Part shown: piece by piece, positions 43,055 through 50,256 of the stretch
How positions within the stretch are numbered: the first letter of the stretch is position 1
How the letters are laid out: every line of letters starts with the position of its first letter
DNA from: Anolis sagrei
Taxonomy: Eukaryota > Chordata > Lepidosauria > Squamata > Anolidae
Reading direction: 5' to 3'
Assembly (NCBI RefSeq): GCF_037176765.1
Contig: NC_090028.1
Coordinates: forward strand, 20,781,234 to 20,845,233
DNA: 64,000 nt
Notes under the pieces: generated by a model
Told to the model about the DNA's origin: nothing
What the model saw: only the letters and a program-made list of their open reading frames with translations
Databases searched by the model: none
Position numbers and translations under genes: made by a program

Positions 43055-45976
43055 GCGGCATTTATAAGCCACCCTTCTCACCCCGAAGGGGACTCAGAGC
43101 GGCTTACAATATATATTTTCATACAATATATTATATTATTAGCATAGAACAATATCAGCATTATATATTACTATATTGCACTACACCATTATATTGTTAT
43201 ATTATTAGTAATATTACATGTAATGTAAATATATAATTATAATTATAATATTGAATTATTATTACTAATATTATATTGTATTACAGTCTTTAAAGTGCCA
43301 CAAGACTCGCTATTGTTTTATCATTCCTCACATAATTATGAGAGTACACACAATAAAGCAGAGAATATGCAGAAAATATGCTCAGATATCATAACCAGGC
43401 ACAATCTATGTTAACTATGTTTGGTTGCTTACTCCATGAAGAGTACAACAGGTGACAAAACAAACTATGATTCTGCTAATTTGATTCTATCCTGCTCTGA
43501 TCAATAGCTCATAACTTTCCTAATGAACATATTAACTATTTTTTGCTGAAACTGTAGTTACCTATTTCCAACATCTTCACCAGTGACTTGACAGCCATCT
43601 ACAATTGTGAACGATCCCACACCTAAAACACAAAAACAAAGATACTGCTTACACTAAATTACAGGCGTTGTTGCAGAAAAAAGTAATGGTTTTTCATTAT
43701 TAGTTATACCTGGTAGAACCAAGTTCTTAAGGAGCTCTGTTCCTGTGGCAGTTGCATTTATCACACAAACATGAGCAGACTCTAAAGCTTCTTGCCCATG
43801 GTCACCCCATAATCTGCAACACAAAACCAGAAACATAATGCATAAAACAGAAACAAAACAAGTGGTCATACAAAGGACACCACTCTTGAAAAGAGCTCCC
43901 AACTAAATGATACTGGATAGCCAGTGTGGTGTAACATTCCAACTGAGGATGGGAAACATATATTCTGCCATGCACGAAAGTATGAGGGGTATTTTTAAAG
44001 TAAGGTCCGTTTTGTTGTAGACACTAGTAGTTCACGCGCATACCGCAACAAGCGCGTGCGTCGTGTACCGGCATGCCTCGGGAACAACTGTGCTCAGTTT
44101 CCGCTCTGTAGCTAACCTGTACGGTTCTGTTCTGTGCTTTAAAAATGTTTAAGACTATCAACTCACCCGCCGCATGTGAGGTTCGCTCAGTTATACGGTT
44201 TTTGTCAGCAAGGAACCTGCCTGCTGCAGAAATTCATCGACAGATTTGTGAAGTGTACGGTGATAGTGTTATGAGTGAAAGCAAAGTGCGTAAGTGGGTA
44301 TGACAATTCAAAGATGGCCGTGACAACGTCCATGATGAGGACCGCTCCGGTCGCCCTTCTTTGATAACAGGGAACTCTTAGTTATCGGAGCAGGCGACAA
44401 GTTTTTATGAAGAGGGTATTTTAAAATTGGTTGAGGTATGATAAGTGTTTGAACAAACTTGGCAACTATGTCAAAAAATAGAGTGAAGTATGTACTTTCT
44501 GAAAATAAATTTACTTTTTTGAAATAAACTTTGTTGTGTACTTATGTACACAATTCAAAGTGCTGGCTTTAGCCTTTAAAGCCCTAAACGGTTCTGGCCC
44601 GACCTATCTGTCCGAACGCATCTCGTCCTATGAACCAGTAGGGCTTTAAGGTCGTCTGGGGAGGCCCTGCTCTTGGTCCCGCCGGCTTCACAAGCACACC
44701 TGGCGGGGATGAGACAGGGCCTTCTCAGTAGTGGCCCCTCGGCTGTGGAACGCCCTTCCTACAGACATCAGATCGCCTCCCTCCTTATTGGCATTCCGGA
44801 AGAGAGTGAAGACCTGGCTCTTCGAACAGGCTTTCAACTAAGCAGTGCAATTGATTGATTACTGGAATATGGATTAATGGACGAGATCGGAAGCTGATTC
44901 TATTGATGAGACGTGATGGATTGTTATTTATTATTTATTTATTTCAGTTTTCTATACCAAGCTTCTCAACCTCATTGAGGGAGTCAGCCCGGTTTCCAGC
45001 CATAAAAACATATACACTCATTAAAATATCATATATCACAATTACAAAAACACTTTAAAAACACTATATATAAAACTACAATGGTCAGTCGTCCTATTAA
45101 GATGGATCTACATCAACTTCCATCCATGATCCTATGGTGTTATCTCATTCATCGAAGGCCTGACTCCACAACCACATCTTCACCCGTTTCCTAAATGTTA
45201 GGATGGATGGGGCAGTTCTGGCCTCCAGATGGAGAGAGTTCCAGAGTCGCGGGGCCACCACCGAGAAGGCCCTGTCCCTCGTCCCCACCAGGCGCGCTTG
45301 CGAGGCCGGTGGGACCGAGAGCAGGGCCTCTCCAGATGATCTTAATAATCTTGATGGTTCGTAGGGGAGAATACGTTCGGAGAGGTTATTTTGCTGTATT
45401 GTTGTATTGATGTTTTGATGTTAATTAATTGATATTACTGTTTTAAATGACGAATGATTTTGTATTGTGTTTTGTACTGAGTCGCCTGAGGGCTGAGAAG
45501 AGCGGTATACAAGTGAAGTAAATAAATTATGTTCCAACGGACCTTACTTAAAAAATACCCCTCGTACAAACAAAGCCCTCCTGACAGAGGGCCATCCAGT
45601 CTCTACTTCACAAACTCCCACAGTAAGAGACTCAGTAAAACTGAGGCAGCATATTCCACAGATGAACAGCTCTTACCCTCAAGATGCTCTTCCTAACGTT
45701 GCAACTTGAATCCATGGCTTCACTGTGGTCTCAGGGCCCTTCCAGACAGGCCCTACATCTCAGGATCCCAGGGTTTCTGTTTAGCCCAGTGGGGATTCCT
45801 CTCCTGGGATAGAGGGCCTCTCTGGAGCAGCAGAAACCAAGCCCCCTCCCGCCTCAATATTGAGCTCCTTCCTTTCTCCCGCCCCCGGTGGTCGCTCAAG
45901 CCCACCTCAGCTGCCGGTCATAACGCTGCTCCTTCAGGCTGATCTTGGCCGACTGTGTAGTCTGCGCCGCCGCCAT
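19082..45976 (-). CDS. NAE1: NAE1, NEDD8-activating enzyme E1 regulatory subunit (complete, 20 exons)
   Basis: NAE1 (APPBP1) pairs with UBA3 to form the E1 that adenylates NEDD8 and passes it to UBC12 for cullin neddylation. NAE1 supplies half of the ThiF-like adenylation fold and lacks the catalytic cysteine. Twenty exons are listed separately below. They sum to 1,623 bases, a 540-residue protein plus stop, close to the 534 residues I recall for human. All introns are GT-AG and every phase agrees. Diagnostic stretches are [35 protein letters not shown]-type [72 protein letters not shown] and [16 protein letters not shown]. The start ATG has A at -3 and G at +4. It is transcribed away from CA7 and toward TERB1. 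No coding break was seen. Confidence 0.97.
19310..19475 (+). mobile_element. Possible tRNA-derived SINE
   Basis: GATTTAGCTTAATGGAAGAA resembles an A box and AAGGTTTCAAGTCCAGTCC a B box at tRNA-like spacing. It lies in the last NAE1 intron. Confidence 0.4.
19486..19634. mobile_element. MITE with GGGCCCTTCCACAC ends
   Basis: Ends GGGCCCTTCCACACC and GTGTGGAAAGGCCCT are inverse. The interior has paired GATTCCAGATTATCTG and CAGATAATCTGGAATC. The family recurs at 20.4, 33.9, 48.1 and 50.7 kb. Confidence 0.75.
20396..20512. mobile_element. MITE of the GGGCCCTTCCACAC family
   Basis: GATTATCTGTGTTCAAAGCA paired with inverse AGCAGATAATGTGGGTTAT; ends decayed. Confidence 0.55.
20688..20996 (-). mobile_element. 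tRNA-derived SINE
   Basis: Inverse of the family at 4.2 kb: starts GGTAAAGGTTTCCCCTTGAC and ends TTTAATCCACTGCGCCACCA, which is the A box in reverse. In NAE1 intron 19. Confidence 0.85.
21278..21327 (-). CDS. NAE1: NAE1 exon 19
   Basis: 50 bases encoding [16 protein letters not shown]; phase 2 to 1. Confidence 0.95.
21413..21527 (-). CDS. NAE1: NAE1 exon 18
   Basis: 115 bases encoding [20 protein letters not shown], then [17 protein letters not shown]; phase 1 to 2. Confidence 0.95.
21872..22110 (+). mobile_element. Sauria-type tRNA-derived SINE
   Basis: Head GAGCTCCCAGTGGCGCAAAG, B box GCGGTTCAAATCC, end AACAACTTGCAGATTCTCAA. This tail (ACTTGCAGTTTCTCAAGT) marks the Sauria SINE group. Confidence 0.85.
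22416..22508 (-). CDS. NAE1: NAE1 exon 17
   Basis: 93 bases encoding [20 protein letters not shown], then [10 protein letters not shown]; phase 1 to 1. Confidence 0.96.
22826..22910 (-). mobile_element. CR1 LINE 3' end
   Basis: AATAATAGAATCACCGAGTT, GGAAGAGACCTCATGGGCCA and TCCAACCCTCTGCCAAGAAG are the CR1 3' end in reverse. Confidence 0.75.
23040..24195 (-). mobile_element. R4-like LINE, C-terminal part
   Basis: Minus strand encodes [40 protein letters not shown] and [20 protein letters not shown]. The RH..N, PD and E.K pattern fits the restriction-like endonuclease of R2/R4-type LINEs. A SINE splits it. A 3'-end copy lies at 25.4 kb. Confidence 0.62.
23656..23927 (+). mobile_element. Sauria-type SINE inside the R4-like LINE
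   Basis: AGCCCAAGGTGGCGCAGTGG (A box), GTCGCAGGTTCGAATCC (B box), GAAGCGACTTGCAGTTTCTC (tail). Flanks ATCAGCTTCC and ATCTGCTTCC form a 10 bp duplication with one difference. Confidence 0.88.
24326..24865 (-). mobile_element. Internally deleted Tc1/mariner transposon
   Basis: 540 bases with ends CAGGGTGCAGCAGCATAACT and its inverse, TA on both sides. The minus strand (24719-24426) encodes a transposase C-terminus, including [20 protein letters not shown] with the last catalytic Asp region. The rest of the transposase is missing. Confidence 0.88.
25428..25750 (-). mobile_element. R4-like LINE 3' end, second copy
   Basis: Parallels 23040-23340: CACACGTCAGACACTCCCCA, GTGTGATGTTTCGGC and GATCACCACTGGGACCACCT. 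Confidence 0.6.
25967..26053 (-). CDS. NAE1: NAE1 exon 16
   Basis: 87 bases encoding [20 protein letters not shown], then NTANKEEI; phase 1 to 1. Confidence 0.94.
26193..26522 (-). mobile_element. tRNA-derived SINE
   Basis: GGTAAAGGTTTCCTCTTGAC to TTTAACCCACTGCTCCACCG; inverse of the 4.2 kb family, in NAE1 intron 15. Confidence 0.85.
27121..27160 (-). CDS. NAE1: NAE1 exon 15
   Basis: 40 bases encoding [13 protein letters not shown] plus the first base of a Cys codon; donor GTAAGT. Confidence 0.93.
27378..27910 (-). mobile_element. (AAT)n tract and L2-like LINE 3' end
   Basis: An (AAT)n run at 27378-27423 abuts CTTTATTTGTACCCCGCTAC and CATCTCCCCAAGGGACTTGG, the reverse of the tail seen at 61.9 and 63.3 kb. 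The microsatellite probably grew from the LINE tail. Confidence 0.8.
28139..28375. mobile_element. MITE with GGGTGCATCTACACTGTAG-type ends
   Basis: GGGTACATCTACACTGTAGA on the left, CATTCATCCTACAGTGTA on the right. Same family as 32.6 kb and the host MITE at 58.4-60.1 kb. Confidence 0.6.
28630..28705 (-). CDS. NAE1: NAE1 exon 14
   Basis: 76 bases encoding [20 protein letters not shown], then QSVGK; phase 2 to 0. Confidence 0.95.
28803..29490. mobile_element. Large fold-back element with about 300 bp arms
   Basis: The left arm (TTCCGGGCTATGTGGACATG, GGCAGGCATCCTCAGAGGTT, CCTTTGTTGGGAGGTGATTA) recurs inverted on the right, ending CAGCCCAGAAAACTCACAGC. No coding capacity. Confidence 0.7.
29603..29835. 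mobile_element. Fold-back element with 15 bp target duplication
   Basis: Inverse halves around 29710. The exact 15-base ACAACATTCTAAGAG lies at 29588-29602 and 29836-29850. Too long for hAT (8) or mariner (2). Confidence 0.82.
30071..30204 (-). CDS. NAE1: NAE1 exon 13
   Basis: 134 bases encoding [39 protein letters not shown] and IKLQN; phase 0 to 2. Confidence 0.96.
30295..30354 (-). CDS. NAE1: NAE1 exon 12
   Basis: 60 bases, phase 0 to 0, encoding [20 protein letters not shown]. Confidence 0.94.
31241..32053 (+). mobile_element. Possible solo LTR inside a hAT element (fossil)
   Basis: Runs from TGAAGGAGTTAATGAG to TTCCCTTTCA. ATCC lies on both sides as a possible 4 bp duplication. A TATAAAA box is near 31865. 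Contains a SINE. LTR identity is inferred from layout only. Confidence 0.42.
31490..31758 (+). mobile_element. Sauria-type SINE
   Basis: GCCCCTGGTGGTGCAGTGGA head and GACAGGTCGCAGGTTCGAAT B box; TTAGAAGGG is exactly duplicated at 31481-31489 and 31759-31767. Confidence 0.9.
32232..32323 (-). CDS. NAE1: NAE1 exon 11
   Basis: 92 bases encoding [20 protein letters not shown], then [10 protein letters not shown]; phase 1 to 0. Confidence 0.95.
32499..32562 (-). CDS. NAE1: NAE1 exon 10
   Basis: 64 bases encoding [20 protein letters not shown] and the Q of RQG; phase 0 to 1. Confidence 0.94.
32628..32855. mobile_element. MITE (GGTGCATCTACAC ends) with a hAT MITE inside
   Basis: GGTGCATCTACACATAGAAT on the left, interrupted at 32687-32797, resumes as ACTCTGGAATCAATGAAG. 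Confidence 0.55.
32687..32797 (+). mobile_element. hAT MITE with exact 8 bp duplication
   Basis: CAGGCATGGGCAAAATTTGG to GTTTGTCCATGCCTG, with CTCAATAC on both sides. Confidence 0.88.
32856..33745 (+). mobile_element. Unclassified interspersed repeat
   Basis: Starts near GCTGTCCCCTGCCACACGTT and ends in (TA)n then GATTTA. Its right half shares GTAGGTGAACTACAACTC and similar units with the hAT elements at 30.4 and 58.6 kb. Not assigned. Confidence 0.5.
33873..34366. mobile_element. Two or more MITEs of the GGGCCCTTCCACAC family, adjacent
   Basis: CCAGGGTCCTTCCACACAGC at about 34000, and GGGCCCTTCCACACAGCCCT (34213) paired with AGCTGTGTGGAAGG at 34347. Interior AGATAATGTGGGATTTTCTG pairs with its inverse. 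Confidence 0.65.
34620..35030. mobile_element. Fold-back family member
   Basis: GTTGTGGAAGGCTTTCATTG, then GGATCTGTTGGAAACTAGGC, and inverse CACACTTGCCTCAGACAAGA plus TATAAACCCCAACATTT. Confidence 0.6.
35035..36345 (+). mobile_element. Jockey/CR1-superfamily LINE 3' half with a MITE inside
   Basis: Encodes [60 protein letters not shown] and [15 protein letters not shown], then a decayed frame and a (TAAA)n tail. Same family as 7.8 kb and 48.3 kb. In NAE1 intron 9. Confidence 0.8.
35275..35413 (+). mobile_element. hAT MITE inside the LINE, exact 8 bp duplication
   Basis: CAGTGGTTCTCAACCTGGGG to its inverse, CACTAGAG on both sides. Confidence 0.9.
36476..36538 (-). CDS. NAE1: NAE1 exon 9
   Basis: 63 bases, phase 0 to 0, encoding [20 protein letters not shown] and a final E. 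Confidence 0.95.
37128..37398 (+). mobile_element. CR1 LINE 3' end with (AAT)n
   Basis: GAGATTCCATCTGAACATTA, GGAACTCTCTGCCCCGGAGT and GGACTAGATGGCCCATGAGG, then CTATGATTCTATAATAATAA into an (AAT)n run to 37398. Confidence 0.85.
37607..37757 (-). mobile_element. Short SPIN-like hAT copy
   Basis: CAGCAGTTCTCAAACTGTGG, CGACCCCTTTGGGGGTCAAA and CCACAACATGAGGAACGGTC in reverse SPIN order. Flanks TTCTAGTA and TTCTAGAA agree at 7 of 8. Confidence 0.8.
37797..37905 (-). mobile_element. BovB/RTE LINE 3' end fragment
   Basis: ATTCAGTTGCTTCCAACTCT and TTTGTAAACTCATG are the BovB terminus in reverse (compare 49.9 kb). It abuts NAE1 exon 8. Confidence 0.65.
37918..38027 (-). CDS. NAE1: NAE1 exon 8
   Basis: 110 bases encoding [19 protein letters not shown], then [10 protein letters not shown]; phase 1 to 0. 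Donor GTTGGT is weaker than the others. Confidence 0.95.
38444..38553 (-). CDS. NAE1: NAE1 exon 7
   Basis: 110 bases encoding [19 protein letters not shown], then [15 protein letters not shown]; phase 2 to 1. Confidence 0.96.
38853..38930. mobile_element. 78 bp perfect palindromic mariner-type MITE
   Basis: Two 39-base arms from CAGGGTTAGTCAAAATGCAT, perfectly inverse, TA on both sides. In NAE1 intron 6. Confidence 0.85.
39318..39397 (-). CDS. NAE1: NAE1 exon 6
   Basis: 80 bases encoding [19 protein letters not shown], then ITTQLPES; phase 0 to 2. Confidence 0.95.
39973..40044 (-). CDS. NAE1: NAE1 exon 5
   Basis: 72 bases, phase 0 to 0, encoding [19 protein letters not shown], then HFVEE. 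Confidence 0.95.
40527..40766 (+). repeat. Tandem duplication, two 120-base units
   Basis: Units 40527-40646 and 40647-40766 share TTTTCCC, GGTGTCTT, GTGACTTCTGTATAACC-type and GTGATCTATAA blocks with roughly 10% differences. Confidence 0.85.
40965..41762 (+). mobile_element. Two adjacent copies of an unclassified repeat
   Basis: Copy 1 (40965-41420) and copy 2 (41425-41762) share CTTCTTAAA, AAATGGGG-CCCCTTAGCT, AAAAGGA-AATCAGCCTGTTTA and TATACCTGGG in order. Copy 1 is split by a hAT MITE. Confidence 0.65.
41009..41143 (+). mobile_element. hAT MITE in repeat copy 1
   Basis: TAGTGGTTCACAACCTGTGG to CACAGGTTGAGAAACACTG; CCTTAGCT and TCTTAGCT flank it. Confidence 0.78.
41855..42065 (-). mobile_element. 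L2-like LINE 3' tail
   Basis: TTTATATTCCACCCTATCTC and CCTGAAGGGACTCAGGGCGG, reverse of the L2-like terminus. Confidence 0.75.
42192..42222 (-). CDS. NAE1: NAE1 exon 4 (31-base exon)
   Basis: A very short exon encoding [11 protein letters not shown] across its junctions. It restores phase 0 exactly, which supports the call. Confidence 0.93.
42347..42858. mobile_element. DNA transposon with about 110 bp terminal inverted repeats
   Basis: Left CGGCAAAAGTATGATAGCTG and right CAGCTATCACACTTTTGCC continue as inverse partners past GAATTAGAGAAGGGAACACG. ATTC flanks both ends. Non-coding interior with a C15 run. Superfamily not assigned. Confidence 0.75.
43024..43145 (-). mobile_element. L2-like LINE 3' tail with (TTTA)n
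   Basis: (ATTT)n, then CCACCCTTCTCACCCCGAAG and GGGACTCAGAGCGGCTTACA. Confidence 0.78.
43562..43622 (-). CDS. NAE1: NAE1 exon 3
   Basis: 61 bases encoding [19 protein letters not shown]; phase 1 to 2. Confidence 0.95.
43710..43813 (-). CDS. NAE1: NAE1 exon 2
   Basis: 104 bases encoding [20 protein letters not shown] through KNLVLPG. This is the start of the nucleotide-binding ThiF-like fold. Confidence 0.96.
44540..45530 (+). mobile_element. L2-like LINE 3' end inside the mariner
   Basis: GCCCTAAACGGTTCTGGCCC, GGGATGAGACAGGGCCTTCT and AGGGCTGAGAAGAGCGGTAT, ending AAATAAAT. TATGT on both sides fits a short target duplication. Confidence 0.8.
44925..45375 (-). mobile_element. Second L2-like fragment, opposite strand, inside the first
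   Basis: TTATTTATTTATTTCAGTTT, CATTGAGGGAGTCAGCCCGG and AGAGAGTTCCAGAGTCGCGG. The same family and orientation recur at 63.6-64.0 kb. Confidence 0.7.
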
Positions 45977-46075
45977 CTTGCCGGCTCTGGGGGCGGGGCC
46001 TCCTCCGCGAAGGGGCGGGGCATATGGGGTGCGCCTGCGCACTGGCCTCGCTCGGCTGGGGAAAGGTCAAAGGAT
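45880..46075 (-). promoter_or_regulatory. NAE1 CpG-rich promoter with GC boxes and an NRF-1 site
   Basis: This is the only strongly CpG-rich stretch around a gene start in the window. Just upstream of the NAE1 ATG are two GGGGCGGGGC boxes (about 45990-46000 and 46012-46021) and a GCGCCTGCGC match to the NRF-1 consensus at 46031-46040. No TATA box is evident. Such sites are typical of housekeeping promoters. A role in driving CA7 as well cannot be judged, because CA7 starts 4.3 kb away. Confidence 0.7.
45906..45976 (-). CDS. NAE1: NAE1 exon 1
   Basis: 71 bases from the ATG ([17 protein letters not shown], then RYDRQL). Ends in phase 2 at donor GTGGGC, within the CpG-rich promoter block. Confidence 0.95.
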
Positions 46076-46085
46076 GTTTTAAAGC

Positions 46086-46262
46086 AGGCCTAGGCCAACT
46101 TGGTCCCTCCAGGTGATTTGGACTTCAACTCCCACCATTCCTAACAGCCTCAGGCCCCTTCCTTTCCCCCCTCAGCTGCTGAAAAGGAAAGGGCCTGAGG
46201 CTGTTAGGAATGGTGGGAATGAAGTCCAAAACACCTGGAGAGACCAAGTTTCCCAAGCCTGC
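46086..46262. mobile_element. hAT-type palindromic MITE
   Basis: GCAGGCCTAGGCCAACTTGG to CCAAGTTTCCCAAGCCTGC with inverse interior CCTAACAGCCTCAGGCCCCT. Lies just upstream of the NAE1 promoter. Confidence 0.7.
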
Positions 46263-46431
46263 TTCAAAGCCAGTCATCAAATCCACAAGCCATGTATCTA
46301 AATCCAAATCATGCTCTCCTGACTCAACAGGACACACTGCAGCCTTCCAGATGTTCCTGCATCACAACTCCCATCAGTTCCAGTCATGATAAGAAAGACA
46401 GGAGTTGTAGTCCAGCACACCAAATCACCTT

Positions 46432-47704
46432 GTCTCTCTCCTGAGAAATCTGTATAAGGACCAAGTAGCAACAGAAAGAACTGACCACAGAACAACAGAC
46501 TGGTTCAAGATTGGGAAAGGTGTACAGCAGGGTTGTATACTCTCACGGCCTCCACATTTTCTCCCTCTATTTTCCAGTTGTCAGTCATTTTTGTTGCCAT
46601 AGTCTTAGTTTTTTTTATGTTTAACTGCAACCCAGCTTTTGCGCTTTCTTCTTTCACCTTCATTAGAAGACTCCTCAGCTCCTCCTCGCCTTTGGCCATC
46701 AAAGTGGTGTCATCTGCATATCTGAGGTTGTTAATGTTTCTTCCAGCAATTTTCACCCTAGCCTTGCATTCATCAAGCCCCGCACATCGCATGATGTGTT
46801 CTGCATACAAGTTGAATAGGTTGGGGGAGAGTATACAACCCTGCTGTATTCCTTTTCCAATCTTGGACTAGTCTGTTCTTCCATGGTCAGTTCTTACTGT
46901 TGCTACTTGGACCTTATACAGATTCCTCAGGAGAGAGACAAGGTGATTTGGTATGCCCATCCTACCAAGAACTTGCCACAATTTATTATGATCCACACAG
47001 TCAAAGGCTTTAGAACAGTCAATAAAACAGAAATAGATGTTTTTCTGAAACTCCCTGCCTTTCTCCATTATCCAGCAGACATTGGCAATCTGGTCTCTCG
47101 TTCCTCTGCCTTTTCTAAACCCAGCTTGTACATCTGGCAACTCTTGCTCCATGTATTGTTGGAGTCTTCCTTGCAGGATCTTGAGCATTACCTTACTGGC
47201 ATGAGAAATAAGGGCCACTGTGCGGAAGTTTGAGCAGTCTTCCACATTTCCCTTTTTTTGGTATGGGGATATAAGTTGATTTTTTCCAGTCTGATGGCCA
47301 TTCTTGTGTTTTCCGTATTTGCTAGCATATGGCATGCATCACCTTGACAGCATCATCTTTCAAGATTTTAAACAGTTCAGTTGGGATCCCCTCGTCTCCT
47401 GCTGCCTTGTTGTTAGCAACAAGGCCCATTCAACCTCACTCCTCAGGATGTCTGGTTCTAATTCACTCACCACACCATCAAAACTATCCTCGATATTATT
47501 ATCCTTCCTATACACATCTTCTGTATAGTCTCGCCAGCTCCTCTTGATCTCTCCAGCTTCTGTTAGATCCCTGCCATCTTTGTTTCTTATCATGCCCATT
47601 TTTGCCTGAAATTTACTTCCAATGTTTCTGAGTTTCTGGAAGAGGTCTCTTGTCCTTCCTATTCTGTTGTCTTCTTCCAAGGTAGTCTTCATTAAAAATA
47701 ACAT
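46432..47704 (-). mobile_element. BovB/RTE LINE RT region ending in an inverted self-copy
   Basis: Minus strand 47704-46546 carries QAGFRKGRGTRDQIANVCWI, NIYFCFIDCSKAFDCVDHNK, INNLRYADDTTLMAKGEEEL and GLQLNIKKTKTMATKM, with frame breaks between. 46432-46545 is instead on the plus strand (LLRNLYKDQVATERTDHRTT; GKGVQQGCILS) and is an inverse copy of about 46825-46945. Confidence 0.88.
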
Positions 47705-48066
47705 AGCTGCTTTACTTAGAAACCCTCACTGTATATCAATTCTAACTTCCAAGTAATCATATGCTAAAGGGTTTTTGTTTTTTAGAAAAAGAAAAAAATA
47801 GTATAGCGAAACTGAATCTGATCTGTAGCTGTAACCAACCAATCCATTTTCCAGATGATATTATATGACTGCAGGTGCACAGCCTGAAATTACTTAGACT
47901 TCTCTACAGTGTATGTCATGAGCAAGTACTCTTGTTATAGCTCTATCCTGCATAACCTGAGTGAAACTCTGTACAAAGATAAGATCCTATTTCAGAAATG
48001 TGAGTGGAGAGAATTCTTGAGCAGAGAGTATTTAGCACACGGCAATGGAAAATCTCACCTGATCTT

Positions 48067-48276
48067 GAGGCCCCTTCTACACAGGTGTATAAAAGCCAAA
48101 TTATCTGCTTTTGATTTCAGCACCATGTCCAGATTAGCATCAGAATGGATTCACTGGCTGTATAAAATCCATATTGAATTGGATTATATGCCAGTGTAGA
48201 CTCGGATAATCCAGTTCAAAGCAGATAATGTGGATTATCTGTCTTGATATTCTGGGTTATATGGCAGTGTAGAGTG
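48067..48276. mobile_element. MITE of the GGGCCCTTCCACAC family
   Basis: GAGGCCCCTTCTACACAGGT on the left; interior AATTGGATTATATGCCAGTG and CAAAGCAGATAATGTGGATT. Confidence 0.6.
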
Positions 48277-48329
48277 CTGCTGAGGAAAGCAAAAGAAATA
48301 AAAGAAGATTCTGGACACAGTCTTAAAAA

Positions 48330-49160
48330 GATTGTGTGTCAGGAGCAGACTGAACAGTTGTGTTGCATTTTTTTAACAAACAAACAACAGACAAAACACA
48401 AAGTTTGCAAGATTGGTAGTTGATTAAATGTCCTTTGACCAGTAGCTGGCCACTTGGAATGCCTCTGGTGTTGCCGCAAGAAGGTCCTCCATTGTGCATG
48501 TGGCAGGGCTCAGGTTGCATTGCAGCAGGTGGTCTGTGGTTTGCTCTTCTCCACACTCTCATGTCGTGGATTCCACTTTGTAGCCCCATTTCTGGAGCTT
48601 GGCTCTGCATCTCGTGGTGCCAGAGCGCAGTCTGTTCAGCGCCTTCCAAGTCACCCAGTCTTCTGTGTGCCCGGGGGGGAGTCTCTCATTTGGTTACAGC
48701 CATTGATTGAGGTTTTGGGTTTGAGCCTGTCACTTTTGGACTCTCGCTTCCTGAGGTGTTCCAGCGAGTGTCTCTGTAGATCTTAGAAAACTATTTCTTG
48801 ATTTAAGTCGTTGAGGTGCTGGCTGATATCCAAACAGGGGATGAGCTGGAGATGTCACTGCCTTGGTCCTTTCACTATTGGCTGCTACTTCCCGGCGGAT
48901 GTCAGGTGGTGCAATACCGGCTAAGCAGTGTAATTCCTCCAATGGTGTAGGGCGCAGACACCCCGTGATAATGCGGCATGTGTCATTAAGAGCCACATCT
49001 ACCATTTTAGCGTGGTGAGATGTGTTCCACACTGGGCATGCATACTCAGCATCAGAGTAGTATAGCGCAAGGGCAGATGTCTTCACTTTGTCTGGTTGTG
49101 ATCCCCAGGTTGTGCCAGTCAGCTTTCGTATGATAGTATTTCTAGCACCCACTTTTTTGC
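48330..49160 (-). mobile_element. Jockey/CR1-superfamily LINE 3' half
   Basis: Minus strand encodes [60 protein letters not shown] and [20 protein letters not shown]. Same family as 35.0 kb, opposite strand, less decayed. Confidence 0.82.
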
Positions 49161-49473
49161 TTGTCCTTATCCAAGGATAAGAATGACTGAATAGAAGAGC
49201 AGACCTCAGATGACACATAGACCACAGTGTGCAGGAAAAACCGGAATCCATCTGGGTGCAGGGCTGCCCTCATTGATTGAACCTCAAGTCTTCAACAAAT
49301 TCAGGGTATTAAACCTTGAAAATTGTTTATTTCCATAAAAGTGAGATGGTAGATCTGTTCTGGATTTTAGTCTAATCTTCAAAGGAATGTGCCAAAGTGC
49401 TGAATGTCCTTTGAGGAGGCAAGTTGAATGCTGGACAAGTCAAATTAAAAGTCAATAGTGGATTTAACTACCT

Positions 49474-49955
49474 TTGAAGTTCAAGTTTAAAGTTCAACCA
49501 AGATCCTCACAGTCAAAGCATGGTATTCCCCGTAGTACCTACGGATGTGAGAGCTGGACCATAAGGAAGGCTGAGCAAAGGAAGATAGATGCTTTTGAGC
49601 TGTGGTGCTGCAGGAAAGTTCTGAGAGTGCCTTGGACAGCGAGAAGATCCAACCAGTCCATACTTGAAGAAATAAAGCCTGACTGCTCATTGGAGGGAAG
49701 AATAGCAGAGGCCAAGATGAAGTACTTTGGCCACATCATGAGAAGAAAGTAAGCTTAGAGAAGACAATGATGCTGGGGATAATGGAAGGAAAAAGGAAGA
49801 GGGGCCGACTAAGGGTAGGATGGATGGATGGTATCCTTGAAGTGACTGGATTGACCTTGAAGGAGCTGGGGGTGGTGACAACCGACAGGGAGCTCTGGCG
49901 TGGACTGGTCCATGAAGTCACAAAGAGTTGGAAACAACTGAACGAATGAACAACA
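49474..49955 (+). mobile_element. BovB/RTE LINE C-terminus and 3' end
   Basis: Encodes TYGCESWTIRKAEQRKIDAF, ELWCCRKVLRVPWTARRSNQ and AEAKMKYFGHIMRRK, then a shifted frame with GKRKRGRLRVGWMDGI. Ends AAGAGTTGGAAACAACTGAA plus CAACAACAAA. Confidence 0.9.
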
Positions 49956-50256
49956 ACAAAGTTCAAGTTAAAACTCAAGTGTAGATTCAACTGCCTTACT
50001 GATATGGGAGTCAGGAGTCATCCGTGGCTATTGATGACGGGAGAAATTGTGGTATTTTCATAATTTATGTAGGAGATAGATGTGTAAACCCGACTCACAG
50101 CAGACTGAATCAAGACTCAAAGGGCTGAATTTCTGCTGCAGCTGCTGCCTCTTTAAAAAAAAACCTGAAGCAGTCCTACAAGTAAGCTTTTATAGAAGCA
50201 GTTAAGCTGGAACATTAAAAGACCTGGCAGAAAAGCAAAAGGAAGCAACCTGCATA

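Larger units (their letters stand above)
43983..45564 (+). mobile_element. Mariner transposon remnant with a LINE inside
   Basis: Ends TGAGGGGTATTTTTAAAGTA and the inverse TTAAAAAATACCCCTCG, TA on both sides. An ATG at 44145 opens a transposase N-terminus ([59 protein letters not shown]) with an in-frame TGA after KVRKWV. The catalytic middle is deleted; a C-terminal scrap ([15 protein letters not shown]) remains. NAE1 intron 1. Confidence 0.85.

Noticed and set aside
46533-46871. 112-codon plus-strand frame beside the NAE1 promoter
   Set aside because: It is the antisense shadow of BovB RT on the minus strand.
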